IMG/VR virus record: IMGVR_UViG_3300042731_002987
Coordinates: 1 to 43,733 of that record
Origin: a virus
Strand: one strand, 5' to 3'
Length of the DNA stretch: 43,733 nt
The notes under the pieces were generated by a model. That model was not told the DNA's origin. It made no database searches and saw nothing but the letters and a program-made list of their open reading frames with translations. This document shows, piece by piece, positions 14,090-19,899 of the stretch (position 1 is the stretch's first letter; each line of letters begins with the position of its first letter). A program made the translations under genes and the position numbers.

Positions 14090-14465
14090 GGTTAAGCACC
14101 ACCTCGAGCGTGCCGTGGCAGCCCTTGGCGGCCAAGTGATATGGGGAGACGAGAAGCCTAAGCGGAACGATGTTGTTGTCCCGTATGATGCCATACAGAG
14201 GCTCTACAACGATATGATGGTGCCGCCCATGATGTGTGCCAAGGAGATAAACAAGCAGCGCCAGGCGCGTATCAGGGCGCTCTGGAAGAAGGGCCTGCCA
14301 TCATTGGAGAACTGGAGGAACTATTTCCTGCATGTGCAGGAGTCAAAGTTCCTGATGTCGAAGGTTCCTCCAAGCAACGGATACAAACAGTTCCGCGGAA
14401 GCCTGGACTATCTCATTCACCCAACTAAGTATCTTGAGATAAAAGAAGGCAAGTATCATGGTTGA
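14082..14465 (+). CDS. Replication-protein C-terminal-like protein
   Basis: A 127-residue basic protein starting MNRVKHHLERAV; the ATG overlaps the previous stop (ATGAATAG). The C-terminal half, WKKGLPSLENWRNYFLHVQ, SKFLM and FRGSLDYLIHPTKYLEI followed by KEGKYHG, is the tail motif of phage replication initiators and helicase-loader proteins (a DnaT/O-protein-like end that contacts the helicase). The usual N-terminal winged-helix DNA-binding domain is missing. It could be a stand-alone helicase loader or a trimmed initiator. No other replication gene is evident. Confidence 0.5.
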   Translation: MNRVKHHLERAVAALGGQVIWGDEKPKRNDVVVPYDAIQRLYNDMMVPPMMCAKEINKQRQARIRALWKKGLPSLENWRNYFLHVQESKFLMSKVPPSNGYKQFRGSLDYLIHPTKYLEIKEGKYHG

Positions 14466-14670
14466 TAATTATTTGGTGGTTAAACACCTATGCTGGGTGC
14501 ATAGGGATGCGCAACAAAAACCAAGCGATAAGGAAAGGATTCTCATCTATTCGCCTAAAGAAGATGTGTATAGAATCATTCAAGGAGAATTAACGGCTTG
14601 GGATTACTACGAAGATGCAGAATGGTGGGCGATTATAGATGGCCCAATAGGAGACAATGAGAATGGCTGA
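14458..14670 (+). CDS. Small hypothetical protein
   Basis: A 70-residue protein starting MVDNYLVVKHLCWV, with AGAAGG upstream and its start inside the end of the replication-like gene. Aromatic and acidic C-terminal half (WDYYEDAEWWAIIDGP). It separates the two copies of the KYLEIKEGKYH sequence. No family. Confidence 0.5.
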   Translation: MVDNYLVVKHLCWVHRDAQQKPSDKERILIYSPKEDVYRIIQGELTAWDYYEDAEWWAIIDGPIGDNENG

Positions 14671-14785
14671 CTACGAAAGAGTCCCAGCAAAGCAGAAGCA
14701 GAAAGGCCCGGAGGAAGCAGTTGACATGCTGACTGACATATTGGTCAAGTACCTCGAAATAAAGGAGGGGAAATATCATGACTGA
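14663..14785 (+). CDS. 40-residue protein ending in a copy of the replication-protein tail
   Basis: Starts MADYERVPAKQKQKGPEEAV and ends LVKYLEIKEGKYHD, nearly the same last 12 residues as the gene at 14082-14465 (KYLEIKEGKYHG). The DNA copies differ at synonymous sites. It starts within the end of the previous gene and ends inside the start of the next. It may be a remnant left by insertion of the intervening gene, or a helicase-binding peptide. Confidence 0.45.
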   Translation: MADYERVPAKQKQKGPEEAVDMLTDILVKYLEIKEGKYHD

Positions 14786-15140
14786 GTATCTCCAGGCCGA
14801 GGACGTGTTCCGTCTCGTGCGGGAGCATATGCGCGGCATGCCACGCCCAGCAATTAGCGATGAATATGTCGGTATGTATCGAACCCCGGATAGATTGAAA
14901 TGCCCGATCGGTGCATTAATACCAGACGAACTATATAACCCGGAGTACGAGGGGATAGGGGTAGAGGTATTGTTACGTAAATTAGGCGCAGTGGATCTCT
15001 TTGGAAAGGAGATAGGCAAGGGTATTGATGAGTTATTGGTTGATATCCAGGACATCCATGATGGTGTAAATCCAGAAAGATGGATGGAAGAACTTGACTG
15101 TCTAGAGGAGCGCTGGGAATCTTGGTTGTATGGTGCCTGA
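14778..15140 (+). CDS. Hypothetical phage protein (CPIGALIPDELY motif)
   Basis: A 120-residue acidic protein, GGAGGGG before ATG. It contains RLKCPIGALIPDELYNPEYEG cut for length and a C-terminal LLVDIQDIHDG-NPERW-EEL pattern. Small proteins with CxxG-LIPD-LY and L-IHD are frequent in phage accessory regions; the function is not known to me. It overlaps the previous gene by 8 bases and the next by 11. Confidence 0.55.
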   Translation: MTEYLQAEDVFRLVREHMRGMPRPAISDEYVGMYRTPDRLKCPIGALIPDELYNPEYEGIGVEVLLRKLGAVDLFGKEIGKGIDELLVDIQDIHDGVNPERWMEELDCLEERWESWLYGA

Positions 15141-15618
15141 CTACGACCAGCGCCCAAAGGCTAAGCCTGCGGAGCAGCGCCCAGCCGATGTCCTAGACAC
15201 GATCACAGAGCATCTCTCGGCATATGGAGAAGGAGGAAGGAGGATGCCGGAGCCCATGCCGTTGGTGCCTAGAGAGGCAGCACAGTGGTTTATCCGCTTG
15301 ATGGGCGATCCGTATTCACACGAGAGGCCGCGCAGGGCGCCGCTGGCTGGGTCTCAGGGCCACAGATGGATACTACCCTACCACGAGCGTCTCTTGGCCG
15401 CTCTGAGAGTGTTTCTCACGCTCACGACAAAGGAGCGTCAGTTTGTTGTAGAGGCCACGGAGTATGGATGCAGGTGGCGCGGAGAGCCGATAGATATGTA
15501 CCGCCTGGTATGCGAGGAAACCATCAAGTACCGCGGCATCTCGTCGGAAGAGCAACGAAAGTATTGCAAGGAGAAGGTGGTTGCGGTGAAACGTATTAAG
15601 AAGGAGAAATCAATATGA
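15130..15618 (+). CDS. Hypothetical protein
   Basis: A 162-residue protein starting MVPDYDQRPKAKPAEQRP. A proline-rich N-terminal 60 residues, then a helical part (YHERLLAALRVFLTLTTKERQ) and a very basic end (VKRIKKEKSI). The start overlaps the previous gene and the end overlaps the next start by 4 bases, so it sits in a continuous operon. The helical region is reminiscent of phage accessory replication or regulatory proteins but I cannot assign one. Confidence 0.5.
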   Translation: MVPDYDQRPKAKPAEQRPADVLDTITEHLSAYGEGGRRMPEPMPLVPREAAQWFIRLMGDPYSHERPRRAPLAGSQGHRWILPYHERLLAALRVFLTLTTKERQFVVEATEYGCRWRGEPIDMYRLVCEETIKYRGISSEEQRKYCKEKVVAVKRIKKEKSI

Positions 15619-15911
15619 GATATTATGAAGAAGTCCAAGTGCCAGCAAAGAAACAAAAGGTTTTGACTAAAACCACATGTGATTTGTGTGGAGCAGAAGC
15701 AAAAAAAGGGTTGTGGGATAGCTCTATTTATGAGGTAAATGAAACTGTTGTAGAGGTAACAGTAAGGCAAAAAGAAGGAGAAACTTATCCTGAAGAAGGA
15801 TGGGGGACAGATTACAAAGTCGATATATGCCCAAAATGCTTCAAGGATAAATTGATTCCTTGGCTTGAATCACAAGGATGTAAGGCAGAAAGAAAGGAAT
15901 GGGAATACTAG
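15615..15911 (+). CDS. Zinc-ribbon protein
   Basis: A 98-residue protein with a two-knuckle zinc site: TTCDLCGAEA near residue 22 and ICPKCFKDKLIPWLESQG near residue 71. Between them are beta strands (TVVEVTVRQKEG). Such small Zn-binding proteins with CDLCG and CPKCF are common in phage early regions. AGGAG before ATG. AT-rich compared with the gene before it. Function unknown. Confidence 0.6.
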   Translation: MRYYEEVQVPAKKQKVLTKTTCDLCGAEAKKGLWDSSIYEVNETVVEVTVRQKEGETYPEEGWGTDYKVDICPKCFKDKLIPWLESQGCKAERKEWEY

Positions 15912-16001
15912 TTCGGAAAGCGTAAATCCTCGGCGGTTGTTCTGAAGAATCATATAGCGAATGACTGTTATTGTCATAAGGATAAACAGAGAGGTGAAGA
16001 T

Positions 16002-16235
16002 ATGAACTGTAACGGGTGTATATATGCTGAATGGAATCGAACAAAGAATGGCAGGCTCCACCCAGGCGGCGACGGAGTATGCAGGTATGAATATGTGATT
16101 ACGGAATTGCCTGCCTCGATGTATTGGACGCCTGTTTCTTCGACCCCACAACCGAAGGGAGGTTTTATTAACAGAAAAGAAGAATTGAAAAAACCATGTG
16201 TATATTATGAGGAGGGGGATGGTAATGAGCAATGA
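16002..16235 (+). CDS. Small cysteine-rich protein
   Basis: A 77-residue protein starting MNCNGCIYAEWN with further Cys at GVCRYEY and KPCVYYEE: a C-x2-C...C...C pattern that can bind zinc. GAGAGGTG 5 bases before ATG. The 90-base gap upstream has no clear promoter. The end overlaps the next gene. Function unknown. Confidence 0.6.
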   Translation: MNCNGCIYAEWNRTKNGRLHPGGDGVCRYEYVITELPASMYWTPVSSTPQPKGGFINRKEELKKPCVYYEEGDGNEQ

Positions 16236-16407
16236 AGACTATCGCGCGGCCCACGACGCTATGAGTCATGCACAGAGGGAATTGAATACGCTCGCCTCGA
16301 TGGCCAGGAATTTGCGGATAAGGATAGCCACAATTGAGCCTATTGACAGGGAGCGGAAGATTCTGGAACTGTTTGAGGAAATGTGCAAGATATTTGGATC
16401 GGATTAG
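16225..16407 (+). CDS. Small coiled-coil protein
   Basis: A 60-residue protein starting MSNEDYRAAHDAMSHAQ, start chosen at 16225 because of GGAGGGGG upstream. Mostly one long amphipathic helix (RELNTLASMARNLRIRI) with an acidic end. It overlaps the gene before by 11 bases. Function unknown. Confidence 0.5.
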   Translation: MSNEDYRAAHDAMSHAQRELNTLASMARNLRIRIATIEPIDRERKILELFEEMCKIFGSD

Positions 16408-16408
16408 T

Positions 16409-16636
16409 ATGAAATGTTCAATATGTGGTGGACTAGTAACGTGGCGCGGTCCCTTAACTGATCTTACTCACACAGAGTGTAATGATTGCGGTGGGATAAA
16501 CTGCCAAATTTTTGAAGATTATACGGAATGCGAAACATGTGAAGGTACTGGTGTTATTGATGAGCGGATAGGAGGCATATCAAGATCTAATCCAGAGTCA
16601 GTCTGTCCTGATTGTGACGGCAAAGGATATCTTTGA
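16409..16636 (+). CDS. DnaJ-type zinc-finger protein
   Basis: A 75-residue protein with several CxxC knuckles: MKCSICGG, ECNDCGG, CETCEGTG and CPDCDGKGY. The last two form the CxxCxGxG-like zinc hairpin of DnaJ. Start at 16409, one base after the previous stop; a longer frame from 16334 overlaps the upstream gene and is rejected. Probably a small nucleic-acid or protein-binding factor. Confidence 0.6.
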   Translation: MKCSICGGLVTWRGPLTDLTHTECNDCGGINCQIFEDYTECETCEGTGVIDERIGGISRSNPESVCPDCDGKGYL

Positions 16637-16638
16637 AG

Positions 16639-17085
16639 ATGACTGCCATTACTCTAAGGATAGATGGAGATCCTGTAGGGAAGGGGCGCCCGCGTTTTAC
16701 TAGAGGGCGCGCATACACTCCAATCAAAACTAGGCAGTGGGAGGAGGCCGCAAAGGTTGTTGCCAAAGCAAAAATGAAAAGCAGGGAGCCGATTGACTGT
16801 CCAGTGGACGTAACAATCGTGGCATACATGCCTTACCCTGATACATGGCCGAAGTGGAAAAAGAGACTCGTGACGCCTCATGGAGTGTTTATAAGCCACA
16901 CTGGGAAACCAGATATAGACAATATCGCAAAAGCCGCTCTAGATGCGATCAGCGGAATTGTTATTACAGACGACGCTAGGATAACTGATTTGAGGATATG
17001 CAAGCGATATTCTGATAATCCTGGGGTAGCCATAACAGTCACAGCGAAAGATATGCCATGCACTCACACTGTTAGGAAGCCATGA
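16639..17085 (+). CDS. rusA: RusA family Holliday junction resolvase
   Basis: A 148-residue endonuclease that resolves Holliday junctions and branched DNA before packaging. Family signatures: GDPVGKGRPRFTRG at the N-terminus, HTGKPDIDNIAKAALDAISG with the metal-binding aspartates, and ITDDARI. ATG at 16639 taken as start; a TTG at 16633 overlapping the previous stop is possible. It works downstream of the ERF recombination module. Length is slightly above E. coli RusA (120). Confidence 0.9.
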   Translation: MTAITLRIDGDPVGKGRPRFTRGRAYTPIKTRQWEEAAKVVAKAKMKSREPIDCPVDVTIVAYMPYPDTWPKWKKRLVTPHGVFISHTGKPDIDNIAKAALDAISGIVITDDARITDLRICKRYSDNPGVAITVTAKDMPCTHTVRKP

Positions 17086-17297
17086 TGCCAACGTATGAAG
17101 TTGAGATAAAAGGACATGCGGTCATAAAGGCGGAGAATATTGTGGAAGCAAGGCAATTGGCGAAAAAGATTCGAATCATTGGTGAACGCATTGGTTCGCA
17201 CCGCGCGGAAAATAACAAATATATGGTTGATTATGAGGTCTCAATACCAGAACGCCACGTGTCTATGCCTGTGAGGAAGCCAAAACATGATTACTAA
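17082..17297 (+). CDS. Small hypothetical protein
   Basis: A 71-residue basic protein starting MMPTYEVEIKGHAVIKAEN. The opening resembles a small ferredoxin-like sensor fold (beta strand, then ENIVEARQLAKKI helix). ATG overlaps the RusA stop by 4 bases. Unknown role. Confidence 0.55.
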   Translation: MMPTYEVEIKGHAVIKAENIVEARQLAKKIRIIGERIGSHRAENNKYMVDYEVSIPERHVSMPVRKPKHDY

Positions 17298-17514
17298 ACG
17301 AAATGGCAAGCAGTATATTTCAGTTGGTGTTGGCGCGCCTGAAGATCGCGGATTATTTGCTGCTGGAACATGGTTCTTTAGTAGAAATGGCTGGCAGTCT
17401 ATAGGGGTAGAAATATCTGTAGAAATGTTTGATATGTTGCAATCTCTTATTACTACTCCTGGTGTTGTTGAGTATTACGAGTCACTCAGGAATCGGAATA
17501 GAAAATGCCGTTAA
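17287..17514 (+). CDS. Small hypothetical protein
   Basis: A 75-residue protein starting MITKRNGKQYISVGVGAPEDR; a beta-rich first half, then a helix EMFDMLQSLITTPG and a basic end. The start lies inside the previous gene (11-base overlap). No family recognised. Confidence 0.5.
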   Translation: MITKRNGKQYISVGVGAPEDRGLFAAGTWFFSRNGWQSIGVEISVEMFDMLQSLITTPGVVEYYESLRNRNRKCR

Positions 17515-17543
17515 GCAAATGTTAGAAATAGAGGCAGAAAGAA

Positions 17544-17810
17544 ATGGGAAAATTTAAGGCAGGTGACCATGTCAAATGGACGAGCAAATCAGGAGGATAT
17601 GAAAAGACGAAACGAGGCATTATCGTGGAAGTTATATGGACTGGATTAATGCCTAATGAAGACGAGCTTATTATTAAATATAACGCAACCAGTGCTTATG
17701 GCGGTGGATTAGGCAGGGACCATGAAAGTTATATTGTCCTGGTAACGCAACCAGGCAATCGTAAGTCAAGACTTTATTGGCCTAAAGTTTGTTTGTTGGA
17801 GAAGGAATAA
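17544..17810 (+). CDS. SH3/KOW-like small protein
   Basis: An 88-residue protein starting MGKFKAGDHVKWTSKSGGY. The KAGDHVKW and RGIIVEVIW pattern is that of small SH3-like barrels (KOW-type) seen in phage accessory genes. AAAGAAATGGG upstream gives only a weak ribosome site. The stop overlaps the next start as TAATG. Confidence 0.5.
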   Translation: MGKFKAGDHVKWTSKSGGYEKTKRGIIVEVIWTGLMPNEDELIIKYNATSAYGGGLGRDHESYIVLVTQPGNRKSRLYWPKVCLLEKE

Positions 17811-18343
17811 TGGAAACTGAAAAAAGCATGTTACAGAAAGCACGTGATGCCCTGGGATATTTGAGCGTGGCTACCGTGAAGGAGATAGCAGAGCATCTGG
17901 ACGAGCCCACCAACAAGGTATCAAAGGCTGTAAGCAAGTTGAAGGAGCGGGGCGAGGTTGAGGCGACCAATTATGGCGAGTTGCCTCCGTTTAGCTGGAC
18001 GCTGAAAGACCAGTATAACGACACAGGGTCTGCGGGTGCATATAAGCACCCCAATGAATTGCCACAACTTGCAGACGCAACAGACGCAACAGGCGCACAG
18101 GTTATCGAGGAATCGTTCAAATATGTGCCATTTACGGAGCCTGATGAAGAGTCCGAACTTCCAGACTGGGAAGATATCAAGCCAGAGCTTCAGAAGCTCC
18201 GTGAAAGCGAGCGCCCGCAGATCAGTGATCTCGAGCTAAAGCGGATGGTGCTTGGTGAATTATCTGAGATCACTAGTTCGCGAATTGCATCCGTCCTTGA
18301 TGCTATTCTTGACGACCTGGAGTATTTTGATAATGACGATTAA
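17810..18343 (+). CDS. Winged-helix protein with acidic C-terminus
   Basis: A 177-residue protein, start at 17810 (TAATG overlap, AGAAGGAAT upstream). Residues about 8-55 form a winged helix (VATVKEIAEHLDEPTNKVSKA, KLKERGEVEA; segment cut for length). The middle is a disordered linker rich in Thr and Ala; the C-terminus is acidic with a helix ASVLDAILDDLEYFDNDD. It could be a regulator or an adaptor in replication. No close family recognised. Confidence 0.55.
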   Translation: METEKSMLQKARDALGYLSVATVKEIAEHLDEPTNKVSKAVSKLKERGEVEATNYGELPPFSWTLKDQYNDTGSAGAYKHPNELPQLADATDATGAQVIEESFKYVPFTEPDEESELPDWEDIKPELQKLRESERPQISDLELKRMVLGELSEITSSRIASVLDAILDDLEYFDNDD

Positions 18344-18566
18344 TATAATAAAAAAGAAGCAATTTGATATGTGGGCCTCTGAAAAATTTATCGAATATGC
18401 TTCTGAGAGCGTGTCAAGAAAGGGCAATGGTGTATATCTTGATAGACTTAGATTCATGGTCCGTTTATCGGGAGGATATAAAGTAACTCTTGGAGACCAA
18501 AATATTTATGATGGCGATAGCTTTATGGAGGCTGCTAATGCATATCATAGGACTGCGTTGACATGA
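18333..18566 (+). CDS. Small basic hypothetical protein
   Basis: A 77-residue protein starting MTINIIKKKQFDMWASEKF. ATG at 18333 overlaps the end of the winged-helix gene; a start at 18252 would overlap by 90 bases and is rejected. A helix-strand pattern with a TLGDQNIYDGDSF turn. No family. Confidence 0.5.
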   Translation: MTINIIKKKQFDMWASEKFIEYASESVSRKGNGVYLDRLRFMVRLSGGYKVTLGDQNIYDGDSFMEAANAYHRTALT

Positions 18567-18643
18567 AGTACCTAGCAATAGCTATCATCGCGCTGATCGT
18601 GTGTTGGACTACCTGCCCGCGGCATACTGGGCCAGATAAATGA
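18563..18643 (+). CDS. 26-residue membrane or lipoprotein-like peptide
   Basis: MKYLAIAIIALIVCWTTC then PRHTGPDK. A hydrophobic helix with two cysteines. Both ends overlap neighbours by 4 bases (ATGA type), the arrangement used by the genes on either side, which supports translation. Too short for family assignment. Confidence 0.45.
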   Translation: MKYLAIAIIALIVCWTTCPRHTGPDK

Positions 18644-18876
18644 CCCTGAATGAAGCTCTAATCGCTGCAAATGGGAAGTGGTTTCGACCTGTAACATGGC
18701 GTGGATCAGGAGCTGCCTATTGTATTAATGACGACTATTTGTGCATTGTCCCAGCTCCTCATGGAGTAACGCCTTCCTCAATTAGGAATAGCGATATCAT
18801 CCAGGATTGGGAAGTTGTTTACCCTGGTGATGTTCTGTCTGAAAGTGGCTATAGGAGAAGACGAGATGAGCGCTGA
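18640..18876 (+). CDS. Tad2-like (DUF2829-like) protein, candidate Thoeris inhibitor
   Basis: A 78-residue protein, MTLNEALIAANGKWFRPVTW near the start and SDIIQDWEVVYPGDV near the end. The opening (NEAL-A...G-W-RP--W) and the -DWEVV ending match the small DUF2829/Tad2 fold, whose phage members sequester the cyclic signal of Thoeris defence. The family is broad and most members are untested, so the anti-defence role is inference. The start overlaps the peptide before it; neighbours are other unassigned accessory genes. Confidence 0.45.
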   Translation: MTLNEALIAANGKWFRPVTWRGSGAAYCINDDYLCIVPAPHGVTPSSIRNSDIIQDWEVVYPGDVLSESGYRRRRDER

Positions 18877-19171
18877 GGCAAGAGACATCAACGGCAAGCT
18901 ACTGGGTCCCGGTGATCATGTTATTCTGGTAAAAACAGGCAATCCAGCAGACGTGGGCAAGTCTGGCGAGGTCATTCGGCCTGTTCCAGGAGATGATATA
19001 CCAGATGGCAGGATCATAGTGAAATTCTCAAGGAAAATTACGACTGCCACAGGGAGCATGGTCAAGTGGTGTCTTCCGTGGGCACACGCATTGCTGAAGA
19101 TAGACGGTCGGTGGTCACCAGAGAAGGAGGACCAGGAGCCAGTTGACGCCAGCCTCCCAAATGACGTATAG
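18866..19171 (+). CDS. Hypothetical protein, last of the accessory operon
   Basis: A 101-residue protein starting MSAEARDINGKLLGPGDHV, with GGAG 8 bases before ATG. The GPGDHVILVKTGN and KSGEVIRPVPGDD pattern is a small SH3-like barrel as in other phage KOW-like proteins. An acidic tail. A terminator-like hairpin follows 12 bases after its stop. Confidence 0.5.
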   Translation: MSAEARDINGKLLGPGDHVILVKTGNPADVGKSGEVIRPVPGDDIPDGRIIVKFSRKITTATGSMVKWCLPWAHALLKIDGRWSPEKEDQEPVDASLPNDV

Positions 19172-19183
19172 TGCTCCGCACAG

Positions 19184-19218
19184 ACAAAAGGCCCACCCGC
19201 GATGGATGAGCCTTTTGT
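19184..19218 (+). terminator. Terminator-like hairpin
   Basis: ACAAAAGGC (19184-19192) pairs with GCCTTTTGT (19210-19218) around a 17-base loop that can add CCA/TGG pairs. The T-run is inside the stem, so on the plus strand this looks like a terminator, possibly bidirectional. It closes the accessory operon. Confidence 0.6.
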
Positions 19219-19224
19219 TCGGGA

Positions 19225-19458
19225 ATGATGGTTTGCCGCCGCTTCCCGAGAGAATCCTACCATACCGAATCTCTCGAACCGCGTCAAGCCTTTATTCCCC
19301 GTGACGGGTATCCCCACGGCTACGATAACGCGCCGGCCTATCAGTACATCAGCCCAGAGGCGCTTGAGACCGGCGCCAGGAAAAACCAGTGTAGCTGGAC
19401 CAGGGGACGTGTCGGCGTGTTAAGGAATGACATCCGATTTGGACAGTATCTTTGCTGA
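19225..19458 (+). CDS. Doubtful ORF
   Basis: A 77-codon frame (MMVCRRFPRESYHT...). It lacks a ribosome site, contains the inverted repeat at 19247-19276 and has unlike-neighbour composition (arginine-rich start). The segment PRDGYPHGYDNAPAYQYI looks protein-like, so a decayed gene is possible. Listed for completeness. Confidence 0.2.
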   Translation: MMVCRRFPRESYHTESLEPRQAFIPRDGYPHGYDNAPAYQYISPEALETGARKNQCSWTRGRVGVLRNDIRFGQYLC

Positions 19459-19491
19459 TGACCAATTTTCTCTAAGGCTTAATATTAACAG

Positions 19492-19540
19492 CCTGTAGAG
19501 ACAGGGCGGTAATGAAGCCGCTTGGTCCCATAGGGGTCCA
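19492..19540 (+). ncRNA. Possible structured RNA of three hairpins
   Basis: CCTGT-AGAG-ACAGG (19492-19505), GCGG...CCGC (19506-19521) and TGG-T-CCC-ATA-GGG-G-TCCA (19523-19540) follow each other without gaps, just upstream of the leader of the gene at 19576. This compactness suggests an RNA element, perhaps a 5' regulatory structure. Not matched to any known class. Confidence 0.3.
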
Positions 19541-19554
19541 GCAAAGGTCTAGAT

Positions 19555-19571
19555 GAAACTATGGTTGGAGG
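19555..19571 (+). repeat. 17-bp leader repeat, copy 1
   Basis: GAAACTATGGTTGGAGG, exactly repeated at 20905-20921. In both places its GGAGG end is the ribosome site of the following small gene. Confidence 0.85.
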
Positions 19572-19575
19572 AAAT

Positions 19576-19779
19576 ATGGCAAATTCAAACATTTTACTCT
19601 GGGCAAACAAGAACGAACAAAAGCATGAGTTTGTGCCACATGACAAACGGTATCTATCGATAGACAGCGCTGAACCACATTGCAGTAAATCGGTAAAATA
19701 CCTTAATAGGCAAGATAATACCCGGTATCGTTGCAAGCATGATTATAGTGAATATGGAATAGTAGAGGAAAAGGCATGA
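19576..19779 (+). CDS. Small basic hypothetical protein
   Basis: A 67-residue protein starting MANSNILLWANKNEQKHEF. ATG at 19576 follows the GGAGG of the 17-base leader repeat; a start at 19561 inside that repeat is rejected. Contains His and Cys residues (PHCSKSV, RYRCKHDY) that could bind a metal. The end overlaps the next start by 4 bases. Confidence 0.5.
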   Translation: MANSNILLWANKNEQKHEFVPHDKRYLSIDSAEPHCSKSVKYLNRQDNTRYRCKHDYSEYGIVEEKA

Positions 19780-19895
19780 TTGAATGGCTCGAGCACTTAG
19801 TATTTTGGCTCATGGTGTGGATCAGTGGGGCTATGGCGTTTGCAGTATTCTGGAGTATCGCCATGAATAAATTGAATCCTCGAGACGATGACTAG
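19776..19895 (+). CDS. 39-residue single-helix membrane protein
   Basis: MIEWLEHLVFWLMVWISGAM then AFAVFWSIAM and an acidic/basic tail NKLNPRDDD. One long tryptophan-rich transmembrane helix. Overlaps the previous gene (ATGA). It lies just before dcm and far from the lysis genes, so a holin role is not favoured. Confidence 0.5.
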   Translation: MIEWLEHLVFWLMVWISGAMAFAVFWSIAMNKLNPRDDD

Positions 19896-19899
19896 ATGA

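Larger units (their letters stand above)
19219..19575. promoter_or_regulatory. Long mostly non-coding interval with several hairpins
   Basis: About 360 bases between the terminator-like hairpin and the next well-supported gene. It holds an inverted repeat CGAGAGA/TCTCTCG (19247-19276), an 11-base palindrome CCCGTGACGGG near 19297, and three successive hairpins at 19492-19540. One ORF (19225-19458) spans part of it but looks weak. I see no confident promoter or tRNA. Confidence 0.5.

Noticed and set aside
19441-19560. tRNA gene in the hairpin-rich interval
   Set aside because: No cloverleaf with T-arm consensus and acceptor pairing could be drawn; three simple hairpins only.
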